64,000 nt of DNA from Halomarina litorea (lineage in GTDB: Archaea > Halobacteriota > Halobacteria > Halobacteriales > Haloarculaceae): assembly GCF_024227715.1 (NCBI RefSeq), contig NZ_CP100448.1, forward strand, positions 1,240,001-1,304,000, read 5' to 3'. Position 1 is the stretch's first letter; each line of letters opens with the position of its first letter. The notes beneath the pieces were generated by a model. The model was not told where the DNA came from. It made no database searches and saw nothing but the letters and a program-made list of their open reading frames with translations. Shown one piece after another: positions 42,870 to 51,323 of the stretch. Both the position numbers and the translations under genes were made by a program.

Positions 42870-43073
42870 TGATGATGAGGAATCCCCGGGTACCTGTCAG
42901 GTAGTCCTGATACTCTCCTCGCCGATAACATCGCGCGTGGCGAGGTGCGACCGGGAGCGCTCCGACGCCACCGGTGGAGTGGTTCGCCCCCGACGTCGCT
43001 CCGGTCGCCGCCCGGGAGGCTCTCGAGGGGCGTCTCACAGCACCTGCCGGCGGTTCGGCACTGCCGGGTAAAG

Positions 43074-43085
43074 CTCTATAAGTAG
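43074..43085 (+). promoter_or_regulatory. TATA box of the DICT-domain gene
   Basis: CTCTATAAGTAG lies about 33 bp before the ATG at 43112, so the transcript leader would be only a few bases. A GGAGG directly abuts the ATG, too close to act as a normal Shine-Dalgarno site. Confidence 0.6.
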
Positions 43086-43111
43086 CGCTGGCGTCCCTGA
43101 ACCTACGGAGG

Positions 43112-43840
43112 ATGTCGCTCACCGAACTAATCGCCGGCGTCGAGTCTCACGAGAAGACGCTGACGGTCTACAACGCCGACCCCGACGTCGCCGAGACGCT
43201 CCGCGAACACTTTCACGACCGGAACGTGTCCGTCCAGTCCGGCGAGTCGCCGGAGGGACCGTCGTCGTTCGTCGTCCTCAGCGAGGGCGACGAGTTTCTC
43301 ACGGCCACCAGCGTCGACGACGTGCTCGACCCGATTCGAGGGACGGAACCGCACTTCGAGCAGGACAACCGCTCACCCATCCTCGACCACATGGACGAGA
43401 CGATGTTCACGTCGTACGACACCCGTCAGATGGTCGCGGCCTCACGCGAAATCGAGGACCGGGCGTGGCGGGTCGGGGCCGGGGAACTCCACGCGGGCTT
43501 CCAGAAGCTCTCCATCATCGACACCCAGTTGGACGTCTACGAACAGCTCGCCTCGCGCGAGAACCTGCGGGTCCACGCCTACGGGTACCCCGACGTCGAG
43601 ATGCCACCGCACGACGGGTTCACCATCCACGCCGAACGGGCCGACGAGGTCGCCAACTCGTGGTTCGTCGTCTACGACGGCGCGGGCGTCGACTCCAGCA
43701 AGTGTGCGCTCCTCGCGGAGGAACGCACCGACCGCGAGTTCTACGGGTTCTGGACGTACGACCCCGACACGGTCGACTGGATCGTCGACCACCTGACCAC
43801 CGCGTACGGCCTCGTCGAACAGGGCGACCGCGCGACCTGA
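43112..43840 (+). CDS. DICT sensory-domain protein
   Basis: The 242-residue protein starts MSLTELIAGVESHEKTLTVY, the beginning of the DICT domain, first described in diguanylate cyclases and two-component systems. Strands SSFVVLSEGDEFLTATSVDD and a late sensor part (ENLRVHAYGYPDV, FVVYDGAGVDSSKCALLAEE) follow the family pattern. It consists of the sensor domain only, with no output domain, so it likely works through a partner. It has its own TATA box and is divergent from korAB. Confidence 0.86.
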   Translation: MSLTELIAGVESHEKTLTVYNADPDVAETLREHFHDRNVSVQSGESPEGPSSFVVLSEGDEFLTATSVDDVLDPIRGTEPHFEQDNRSPILDHMDETMFTSYDTRQMVAASREIEDRAWRVGAGELHAGFQKLSIIDTQLDVYEQLASRENLRVHAYGYPDVEMPPHDGFTIHAERADEVANSWFVVYDGAGVDSSKCALLAEERTDREFYGFWTYDPDTVDWIVDHLTTAYGLVEQGDRAT

Positions 43841-43963
43841 CCGATTGCGTGCCGCCGGCGACGTCCGCCACGCGCTCGACGTCCTTCAGCCTGAGTGACA
43901 AACTCTCGAGAACTCCTCATCGATTCACGACCGTTTAAGCGGCTGGGGCCTGTTTGTAGGACA

Positions 43964-44002
43964 ATGACAACAGTGGAGCACCACCGTGGTGGGTGGTGGT
44001 GA
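43964..44002 (+). CDS. Possible 12-codon leader ORF before the surface-protein/RND operon
   Basis: An ATG at 43964 opens a short frame encoding MTTVEHHRGGWW and ends with TGA at 44000-44002, overlapping the GTG start at 43999 of the next gene as GTGA. A TATA-like CGTTTAAG (43932-43939) lies about 27 bp before this ATG, so a leaderless transcript would begin at or just before it. Ribosomes entering here would end exactly where the big gene begins. Whether it is translated as a peptide or is chance is not decided by the sequence. Confidence 0.4.
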   Translation: MTTVEHHRGGWW

Positions 44003-46023
44003 CGGCGCGGAACCTCGTTCTGACGGTGGTCGTGGTGTGCTGCGTGCTGGTCTCCGGGGCCGCGCCCGTTCTCGCGGTCGGGGGGGCAGGCGAGTCCGTC
44101 GTCGCGCAGACGGCGGGTGGCGGCAACCAGCCCACGACGCCGACGGCGGACACCGACGCGGAGGGTCGCCCCGACTTCTCGGCGTCCGTCGCGGACGGCC
44201 GCGTGCGGGCCGGACAGACCGCCGCGCTACAGGTGACGCTCTCGAACACGGGTCGCATCACCGACGGCGCGAGCAACCCGCAGGTCGAACGCGAAGTGAC
44301 CACCGCACGCGGCGTGGAGGCGCGACTGGAGGCCGAGGACGCCCCGCTGACGGTCCAGACCGGGACCGTCTCGCTCGGGACGGTTCCCGACGGAGCGACG
44401 CCGCAGGTCCCCTTCCAGGTCCGGGTCGACGAGGACGCCGAACCGGGCACCTACGAGGTGAGCGTGGTCGTCGAGTACCGCCACACGAGCGAGTACGACG
44501 CGAGCGACGGCGACCGGGAGACGCGGACCCGGACCGAACGGATGACTGTCGAGGTCACCGTCGAGGAGAGCGCCGACTTCGAGATCGTGGACGTGGAGTC
44601 CGACGTGGCCCCCGGCGAGTCGGGCGACGTGACGTTCGTCGTCGAGAACACGGGCAGCGAGACGGTGACGGACGCCGCCGTCGCCCTCCAGTCGTCGAAC
44701 GCGGCGCTCACCTTCGGCGGCGCACCCACCGCCCGGGTGTTCGTCGGCGAGTGGGTCCCCGGCGAGCGAAAGCGCATCACCGTCGACGGGACCCTCGCGC
44801 CCGGCGCGGAGGACCGCTCGTACGCCGTCGACCTCACGGTGAACTACACGACGCCGGAGGGCCAGCAGGCGCGGTCCTCGCCGCTCACGGCGGGGGTCAC
44901 GCCGAGCGACAGCCAGCGTTTCGACGTCGAGGTGGTGAACGTCACCTCCTCGGTGAACGTCGGCGACACGGGCAACGTGACGTACACGCTCCGCAACGCG
45001 GGGTCGCAGGACCTCTCCCGGGCGGCGGTGACGGTCAACTCGCCCAACGCGGCGCTGACCTTCGGCGGGGCACAGAGCGCCCGCGTGTTCGTCGGCGACT
45101 GGGCCCCCGGCGAGACCAAACGCTTCACCGTCGAGGCGACCACCGCGCCCACCGCCGAACGGCGCGCCTACGCGGTGGACCTCACCGTCGACTACACGAC
45201 GAGCGACGGCGTGAAGGGTCAGTCCGACACGCTGACGACGGGCATCACGCCCGACGGGGAACAGGACTTCGACGTGGTGAACGCGGCCATCTCCCTGCGG
45301 GTCGGCGAGGACGGCACCATCGAGGGCACCCTCGTCAACCGCGGGCCGAACACGGCCGAGAACGCGGTGCTGGTGCTCCAGCCCTCCTCCCGGTCGCTCG
45401 ACGTGAGCGAGACGGAGTACGCCGTCGGGACACTGCGTCCGGGCGAGGGCACGGAGTTCAGCTACGACGTGTCCGTCGCCGACGGCGCGGGCGCCGCCCC
45501 CCGACAGTTCACCGTCCAGGTGCGCTACGAGGGTCGGGACGGGACGACCAAGCAGTCCGACCCGCTGTACGTCCGCGGCGAGGTCGGTCCCGCCCGTGAC
45601 GAGTTCACCGTCGAACCCGTCAACGCCACCGTCACCGCCGGCGGAACAACGCAGGTCACCCTCCGCGTGACCAACAACGGCGACGAGCGGCTCACCGGCA
45701 TCTCGGCGAAACTGTTCGGCGACGACCCCATCTCGGTGAGCGACGACGAGGCGTTCGTCACCGGCCTCGACCCCGGCGAGTCCGCCGACGTGCAGTTCAC
45801 CATCAGCGCCGCGGGTGGGGCCGCGGCGAAGACCTATCCCGTCTCGGTGGACTTCCAGTACGACGACGCCGACGGCGACACCCTGCTCTCGGACACCTAC
45901 CGCGTCCCCGTGCAGGTCGCGGAGAGCGAGGACGGGGGCCTCCTCCAGGTCGGGTGGCTCCCCGTCGGCCTCCTGACCCTGCTCATGCTCGGCGTCGGCT
46001 ACGTCGTCGTCTCCCGACGGTAG
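43999..46023 (+). CDS. Exported CARDB-like repeat protein with C-terminal membrane anchor (COG1361-like)
   Basis: The protein of about 674 residues has a signal peptide (LVLTVVVVCCVLVSGAAPVL). Several tandem beta-rich CARDB/NPCBM-like repeats follow: each has the pattern of a leading VEVTVEESADFEIVDVESDV-type strand, then GDVTFVVENTGSETVTDAAV and later ALTFGGAPTARVFVGEW, seen at least twice more near 45000 and 45300. A C-terminal helix (LPVGLLTLLMLGVGYVVV, about residues 650-670) anchors it, so it faces outside. The GTG at 43999 overlaps the leader TGA; GTG codons at 43993 and 43996 are alternatives. It abuts the RND transporter with no gap, so the two likely work together at the cell surface. 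Confidence 0.86.
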   Translation: MTARNLVLTVVVVCCVLVSGAAPVLAVGGAGESVVAQTAGGGNQPTTPTADTDAEGRPDFSASVADGRVRAGQTAALQVTLSNTGRITDGASNPQVEREVTTARGVEARLEAEDAPLTVQTGTVSLGTVPDGATPQVPFQVRVDEDAEPGTYEVSVVVEYRHTSEYDASDGDRETRTRTERMTVEVTVEESADFEIVDVESDVAPGESGDVTFVVENTGSETVTDAAVALQSSNAALTFGGAPTARVFVGEWVPGERKRITVDGTLAPGAEDRSYAVDLTVNYTTPEGQQARSSPLTAGVTPSDSQRFDVEVVNVTSSVNVGDTGNVTYTLRNAGSQDLSRAAVTVNSPNAALTFGGAQSARVFVGDWAPGETKRFTVEATTAPTAERRAYAVDLTVDYTTSDGVKGQSDTLTTGITPDGEQDFDVVNAAISLRVGEDGTIEGTLVNRGPNTAENAVLVLQPSSRSLDVSETEYAVGTLRPGEGTEFSYDVSVADGAGAAPRQFTVQVRYEGRDGTTKQSDPLYVRGEVGPARDEFTVEPVNATVTAGGTTQVTLRVTNNGDERLTGISAKLFGDDPISVSDDEAFVTGLDPGESADVQFTISAAGGAAAKTYPVSVDFQYDDADGDTLLSDTYRVPVQVAESEDGGLLQVGWLPVGLLTLLMLGVGYVVVSRR

Positions 46024-48543
46024 ATGACGAACGAAACCGTCGAACGGGTCGTCGAACGCGTCGACGATGTCGTCATCGAGCACACGCGGACCGTGGTGGT
46101 CGCGTTCCTCCTGTTGACCGTCGTCTTCGGTGCCGGCCTCGGGAACATCTCGACCGACTCCGGGACCGATCAGTTCACGAGCGACGTGCCCGCCCAGCAG
46201 GCCTTCGAGGACGTCAACCGCGAGTTCTCGCCGAGTTTCGCCCCCGGCACCGCGGGCACCTCGCTCATCCAGCGCGAACAGAACGTGCTCGCCAAACCCG
46301 CCCTGTTGCGGATGCTGGAGGCACAGCGCGCGCTCAGCGACCGCGAGGACCTCCGGGTGGTTGGGACGAGCAGCGCCGCCCAGAGCGTCGCCCGGCAACT
46401 CGACCCCGACGCGACGACGCTCGACGCGCAGATTCGGGCCGTCGAGGGGGCGACGCCCGGCGAGATAGACGCCGCCGTCCAGCAGTTGGCCGCCCGCCCC
46501 GGCTTCGACAGCACCGTCTCGACTGACTTCAACGCACAGGCGGCGACGGCCAGCGCCGCCATCGGGTCCGTCTCCCACTCGATTCCCGGCGACTCCGGCG
46601 GTGGCGGCGGTGGCGGCCCCGGCGGTGGCGGCGCGGACACGGTCACGACCATCCAGCTAGAGGCACAGCACGTCGTGAGCGCCACCGCGCCGACCATCGA
46701 GGTGTTCGGGTCGGGCATCATCAACGACGAGTTCGGCCGCGTCATCTTCGACTCGCTGGCCATCGTCGTCCCCGCCGCCTCGCTGTTCATCCTCCTCTTT
46801 CTCGTCGTGGCCTACCGCGACCCCGTGGACCTCCTGCTGGGCGTCGTCTCGCTGGTCATGGCCATCGTCTGGACGTTCGGGTTCATGGGCCTCGTCGGAA
46901 TCCCGTTCTCCCAGATGCTCATCGCCGTCCCGCCGCTGCTGCTGGCGGTGGGCATCGATTTCGGCATCCACGCCGTCAACCGCTACCGGGAGGAACTCCA
47001 GCACGAGGACATGGTCACCTCGATGCGGGTCACCCTCCGCCAACTGCTCGTCGCGTTCTTCCTCGTGACGGGCACGACGGTCATCGGCTTCGCGGCCAAC
47101 CTGACGAGTTCGCTCGGCCCCATCAAGGACTTCGGGTTCGTCGCCGCCGTCGGCATCACGTTCACGTTCCTCGTCTTCGGCGTCTTCCTCCCCGCGGCGA
47201 AACTCTACACCGACCAGCTACGGGAGGCGCGCGGCATCCCCCGCATCGGGCAGACACCCCTCGGGGAGGAGGGGTCGCTGCTCGGACGGGTCCTCACCGG
47301 CGGCGTCGCAATCGGGCGGCGCGCGCCCGTGCTCTTTCTCGTCCTCGTCCTCGTCGGGTCGGCGGGGGCGGGCGTCTACGCGACGGGCATCTCCACCAGC
47401 TTCCAGCAGGAGGACTTCCTCCCGCCCGAGGAGACGCCCGCGTACCTCGACCGCCTGCCCGAACCGCTCGCGCCCGGCGAGTACAGCGCTACGGCGGACC
47501 TCAACTTCCTCTCGGAGAACTTCGAGTCGGGCAACCAGCAGTCCGTGACGGTGTACGTCGAGGGACCGATGGAGCGCGACACCTCTCTGGAGATGATACA
47601 CCGGGCGGGCGCGGACCCGCCGGACTCGTTCGTCGTCACCGACCGGCGCGCTCAGTCCCAGAGCATCGTCACCGTCATCCAGAGCTACGCGGCACAGGAC
47701 CCCGAGTTCCGCGCGCTGGTCGACCGGAACGACCGCGACGGCGACGGCATCCCCGACGACAACCTCGGGGAGGTGTACGCCGCCCTCGAGTCCTCGCCCG
47801 CGGGCGCGCAGGCCGAACGGTACCTCGCCGAGGACCACCGGAGCGCGCAGGTGGTGTACACCGCTGAGGGCGACGTGGAGCAAGCGGAACTGACAGCCGA
47901 CGGCGAAGCCATCGCCGACCGGTTCCGCTACCCGGCGACGGCGACGGGCCAGACCATCGTCTTCCAGGCCGTCTCCGACACCATCTTCGCGTCGGCGCTC
48001 CGGAGCCTCGTCATCGCGCTGGCGCTGACGGCGGGGTTCCTCGTCGCCATCTACCGGCTCATCACGGGGTACGGCACGCTCGGCATCGTCAACCTCGTGC
48101 CCATCGTCGTCACGCTCGCACTGCTCGCGGGGTCGATGCGCTACTTCGGCATCCCGTTCAACGCGCTGACGGCGACCATCCTCTCTATCACCATCGGTCT
48201 CGGCATCGACTACTCCGTCCACGTCGTCCACCGCTTCGCCGACGAGTACGAGGAGCGCCCGCTGTTCCCGGCGCTCGAACGCACTGTACAGGGGACGGGC
48301 GGGGCGCTCACGGGGAGCATGCTCACGACGGTGACGGGCATCGGCGTCCTCGTCCTCGCCATCACGCCCATCCTCGGGCAGTTCGGCGTGCTGACGGCGC
48401 TCTCGATTCTGTACGCCTACCTCACGTCGCTGCTCGTCCTCCCGCCCGCGCTGGTGGTGTGGGCGCGCCTCTACGAGCGGTTCGCCGGCGACGACCCCGG
48501 CGAGGCGAGCGAGGCGGCGGGGACGGACGCTGCGTCCGCCTGA
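46024..48543 (+). CDS. RND/MMPL superfamily transporter (HAE3-like)
   Basis: The 839-residue protein has about 12 transmembrane helices in two MMPL-type halves, each with an extracellular loop and a cluster of helices. The first helix is TVVVAFLLLTVVFGAGLGNI. Loop and core marks include DFGIHAVNRYREELQHEDMV in the first half and IGLGIDYSVHVVHRFADEYE in the second, both with the GIDxxxH pattern important for proton coupling in RND proteins. A Gly-rich loop lies at about residues 195-205. Family members export lipids, drugs or hydrophobic compounds. Its ATG directly follows the surface-protein stop, so one operon supplies an anchored exterior protein and an exporter. Confidence 0.9.
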   Translation: MTNETVERVVERVDDVVIEHTRTVVVAFLLLTVVFGAGLGNISTDSGTDQFTSDVPAQQAFEDVNREFSPSFAPGTAGTSLIQREQNVLAKPALLRMLEAQRALSDREDLRVVGTSSAAQSVARQLDPDATTLDAQIRAVEGATPGEIDAAVQQLAARPGFDSTVSTDFNAQAATASAAIGSVSHSIPGDSGGGGGGGPGGGGADTVTTIQLEAQHVVSATAPTIEVFGSGIINDEFGRVIFDSLAIVVPAASLFILLFLVVAYRDPVDLLLGVVSLVMAIVWTFGFMGLVGIPFSQMLIAVPPLLLAVGIDFGIHAVNRYREELQHEDMVTSMRVTLRQLLVAFFLVTGTTVIGFAANLTSSLGPIKDFGFVAAVGITFTFLVFGVFLPAAKLYTDQLREARGIPRIGQTPLGEEGSLLGRVLTGGVAIGRRAPVLFLVLVLVGSAGAGVYATGISTSFQQEDFLPPEETPAYLDRLPEPLAPGEYSATADLNFLSENFESGNQQSVTVYVEGPMERDTSLEMIHRAGADPPDSFVVTDRRAQSQSIVTVIQSYAAQDPEFRALVDRNDRDGDGIPDDNLGEVYAALESSPAGAQAERYLAEDHRSAQVVYTAEGDVEQAELTADGEAIADRFRYPATATGQTIVFQAVSDTIFASALRSLVIALALTAGFLVAIYRLITGYGTLGIVNLVPIVVTLALLAGSMRYFGIPFNALTATILSITIGLGIDYSVHVVHRFADEYEERPLFPALERTVQGTGGALTGSMLTTVTGIGVLVLAITPILGQFGVLTALSILYAYLTSLLVLPPALVVWARLYERFAGDDPGEASEAAGTDAASA

Positions 48544-48546
48544 GCG

Positions 48547-49347
48547 CTACAGTTCGCCCTGTAACTGCTCGAACCGGTCGAGGTCGTGGCCCAGTAACAC
48601 CGTCGCGTCGTGGCGGCGTTCGATGTCGCGGGCGTACTGGAGGCTCTCGTGCCAGTCGCGATTCGACCAGAGCAGTCCTGTCGCCATCGGTCGGCCGTCC
48701 TCGTAGTTCGCGCCGACGTACGCCTCGTCGCCGACGACGAGGACCGGCGGGCCGTCGACTCGGTCGATTAGCGCGCCCATGAGGCCGGGGGTGTGTCCCG
48801 GCAGGTGGAGGAGTTCGACGCCGCGGAACGGTTCGGTCCGGTCGCCGTGGACCACCTGCCAGTTCAGGTCGTGGTCGAAGTCGGGCGCGTGGTAGGCGAT
48901 GGACCCCTCGGTGGTCGTGGCGCTGTAGTAGGCGAAGGGCAACTCCTCGCGGTGGACGTATATCGGAACCCCGGTCCCCGCGAAGTGCTCCAGTCCCCCG
49001 GCGTGGTCGAGGTGGAGGTGGCTCATCACGACGGCGTCGATGTCGTCGATGGAGTAGCCCACGCCCGCCAGGTCGTCGGGAAGGTGGTGGTCGGCCGCGT
49101 CGACGTGCGCGAAGGCGTCGAACAGGGGGGCGGGCCAGTAGCCGTCGCCCGCCTCCGGGTGCGACCCCGTGTCCCACAGTACCGTGGCTTCCGCCGTCTC
49201 GATGACGAGGTTCCAGACGGCGAACTCGACGTAGTCGTGTTCGGGCTTCTGGTTGGAGTAGGTCGCCACGCTGTGTCCGTCGACGACGAAGTTCATGTCG
49301 GCGTGGACGCGCCCCCGGTCGACGAGGGTGAGGTCGATGTCGGCCAT
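48547..49347 (-). CDS. Metallo-beta-lactamase-fold hydrolase, N-acyl homoserine lactonase-like
   Basis: The 266-residue MBL-fold enzyme has the metal-binding motif SHLHLDHAGG with H110, H112, D114 and H115. A second His lies in LHLPGHTPGLMGAL, and a further Asp/His pair lies in LVVGDEAYVGANY and VLLGHD. The N-terminal pattern (VWDTGSHPEAGDGYWP) resembles AttM/AhlS-type lactonases, which open acyl homoserine lactones. The substrate in an archaeon is not known; other lactones or esters are possible. The ATG at 49347 fits the family start. It lies convergent with the RND transporter, 3 bp apart. Confidence 0.85.
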   Translation of the reverse strand: MADIDLTLVDRGRVHADMNFVVDGHSVATYSNQKPEHDYVEFAVWNLVIETAEATVLWDTGSHPEAGDGYWPAPLFDAFAHVDAADHHLPDDLAGVGYSIDDIDAVVMSHLHLDHAGGLEHFAGTGVPIYVHREELPFAYYSATTTEGSIAYHAPDFDHDLNWQVVHGDRTEPFRGVELLHLPGHTPGLMGALIDRVDGPPVLVVGDEAYVGANYEDGRPMATGLLWSNRDWHESLQYARDIERRHDATVLLGHDLDRFEQLQGEL

Positions 49348-49469
49348 ACCGTGACGTCTCCCCCGCACGACATAAACGGGTGCACCGGACCGGGGTGGCC
49401 GACCGTTCCGGGCGGGCGACGGCTTCCGCTTGCCGCGGCGCTAAGTGCGGGCCGCCCCTACCGACTCCC

Positions 49470-49814
49470 ATGGGCATGGAACCCGAACCCGCCGACGGCT
49501 GGCCCGACGGCCCGCTGAGCGAGGAGGACGCCCGCGACCTGCTGTTCGACCGCGAGGAGGTGGTCGCGGTGTGGGTGATGGACCACGACGAGGGGACGCG
49601 GACGGCGATTCTCGGCCCGGACCCCGACGAGGACGCGGTCATCGACGTGGTCGTCGAAACCGCCGACGCCTTCGAGATGTACAGCTACACCCACCACGAG
49701 GGCGGGACGGCGTGGGTCACCTACGGCGAGGAGTCGAAGGCGGACGACGGGGCGACGGGGATGGCCGGAACGCTGGAGAGCTATCGCCTGCTGGTCGGCG
49801 AGAGCGACCTGTAG
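49470..49814 (+). CDS. Acidic hypothetical protein
   Basis: The 114-residue protein starts MGMEPEPADGWPDGPLSEED. It is strongly acidic and appears to be an alpha/beta domain with VVAVWVMDHDEGTRTAILGP, VIDVVVETADAFEMYSYTHH and a C-terminal helix (AGTLESYRLLVGESDL). I recognise no named family, but the regular strand and helix pattern and the codon use speak for a real gene. An ATG 30 codons earlier would add residues of unclear origin. It is divergent from the lactonase gene. Confidence 0.7.
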   Translation: MGMEPEPADGWPDGPLSEEDARDLLFDREEVVAVWVMDHDEGTRTAILGPDPDEDAVIDVVVETADAFEMYSYTHHEGGTAWVTYGEESKADDGATGMAGTLESYRLLVGESDL

Positions 49815-49915
49815 CGCGCCGGACCGGCCGACTTCGCCGCCGTCCCCGTCACCCGACGTGCCACGTCCTGACCGGGCGGGGATGGAGTTAACCGGGCCGA
49901 CCGGAATGGTCGGGT

Positions 49916-51127
49916 ATGCCCGACTACCGCCCCGTCCCCGAGTCGGACCGCGACGAGTTCCGCCGCCTCCTCACCTACGCCTTCCGCCCCACCGAGCGCT
50001 ACGACCCCGAGGAGGACGACGAGGAACCGAAACCCGCCCAGCCGGGCGACCCCCGCGGCATCTACGACGGAGACGAACTCCTCGCGACCGGCCGCCACCA
50101 CTGGTTCACCCTCGACGTGCGCGGGGAGCCACACGGCGTCGGCGGTCTGTCGGCCGTCTCGACACCCCCGCAGAACCGACGGCGGGGACTCGTCCGTCGG
50201 TTGCTCGCCGAGTCCCTCGCGGAGTACCGCGAGCGCGAGCACTACCTCTCCGCGCTGTGGCCCTTCGAGTACGCCTTCTACCGGAAGTTCGGCTGGGCGA
50301 CCACCTCGCGGTACGCGGAGACCACCTTCGACCCCGACGCGCTGTCGTTCGTGGACGGCGTCGAACCCCCCGGCGAGGGAACCGGGCGGTACCGCGAACT
50401 CTCGGGCGACGACTGGAAGGCGATGGAGACGGTGTACCGCGCCGCCAACGACCGCGGGCTGTCGATGCACCGCACCGAGGAGTGGTGGCGAAAGCGCGTC
50501 CTCACGTGGTGGGAGGCGGAGCCGTACGCCTACGGGTGGGAACGCGACGGCGACCTCCGAGGCTACCTCGTCTACGACGTGCAAGACGACGACGAGGCCG
50601 AGGGCCGAACGATGCGGGTCAACGAACTGTGCGCCGCGGACCACGAGGCACGCCTCGAACTCCTCCGGTTCTGCCGGTACCACGACTCGCAGGTGAAGCG
50701 CGTGAGACTGTACGGGCCGGTCGACACCACTCTGCAGGACCTCGTCTCGGACCCCCGCGGCGTCGAGGTGGAGGTCAAGCCCGGCCCGATGAGCCGACTC
50801 GTGGACGTCGAGCGAGCGCTCGACGCCCTCTCGTACCCCGAGGAAGCCACGGGGACCGTCACGCTCGCCGTCGGCGACGACCTCGTTGAGTGGAACGACG
50901 GCACCTTCCGACTGGCCGTCGAGGACGGACGGGCGACCTGCGAACGGACCGACGGGGCCCCCGACGTCCGGGTCGACGTCGGGACGCTCTCGCAGGTGGC
51001 AGTCGGCTATCACGCCGTCGAGGACGCGCGGCTGTACGGGGACCTGTCGGTCGAGGACGAGGGTGCCGCGGAGACGCTGGCGGCGCTGTTCCCGCCCGAG
51101 GGGACGTTCCTGCGCGAGGGGTTCTGA
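49916..51127 (+). CDS. GNAT acetyltransferase, Eis-like with C-terminal SCP2-like domain
   Basis: The 403-residue protein has a GNAT domain in its first 150 residues (VGGLSAVSTPPQNRRRGLVR, the acetyl-CoA loop, and LWPFEYAFYRKFGWATTSRY), a second GNAT-like part around 150-290, and a C-terminal sterol-carrier-like domain (VTLAVGDDLVEWNDGTFRLA, GTLSQVAVGYHAVEDARLYG). This three-part order is that of the Eis family, which acetylates lysines or aminoglycosides in bacteria. The C-terminal end EGTFLREGF supplies the free carboxylate that acts in Eis catalysis. The substrate here is unknown. Confidence 0.9.
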   Translation: MPDYRPVPESDRDEFRRLLTYAFRPTERYDPEEDDEEPKPAQPGDPRGIYDGDELLATGRHHWFTLDVRGEPHGVGGLSAVSTPPQNRRRGLVRRLLAESLAEYREREHYLSALWPFEYAFYRKFGWATTSRYAETTFDPDALSFVDGVEPPGEGTGRYRELSGDDWKAMETVYRAANDRGLSMHRTEEWWRKRVLTWWEAEPYAYGWERDGDLRGYLVYDVQDDDEAEGRTMRVNELCAADHEARLELLRFCRYHDSQVKRVRLYGPVDTTLQDLVSDPRGVEVEVKPGPMSRLVDVERALDALSYPEEATGTVTLAVGDDLVEWNDGTFRLAVEDGRATCERTDGAPDVRVDVGTLSQVAVGYHAVEDARLYGDLSVEDEGAAETLAALFPPEGTFLREGF

Positions 51128-51146
51128 ATCGGGGGTCGGCCCGCGC

Positions 51147-51266
51147 TCAGACGAAGCGCATCAGCAGGCCGACGAGGATGAGCAGGAGGCCGAGGCCGCT
51201 GGTCGCGGGTTCGGGGAACACGAGCAGGACGACGCCGATGGCGATGACGAGTGTCGAGGCGCGCAT
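51147..51266 (-). CDS. Small membrane protein, 39 residues
   Basis: The frame encodes MRASTLVIAIGVVLLVFPEP then ATSGLGLLLILVGLLMRFV, two hydrophobic helices with a short Pro-Glu-Pro turn between. It lies in the gap between the acetyltransferase and an acyl-CoA dehydrogenase gene. The hydrophobicity pattern (two helices, Arg at the start and the end) is not expected by chance in such G+C-rich DNA. It is too short for ordinary gene calling. The function is unknown. Confidence 0.65.
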   Translation of the reverse strand: MRASTLVIAIGVVLLVFPEPATSGLGLLLILVGLLMRFV

Positions 51267-51323
51267 ACCTCCCCTGTCGGACGCCTGCAAGGAGTAGTTT
51301 CCGGCGGTGGCGGTGGTACGGGT

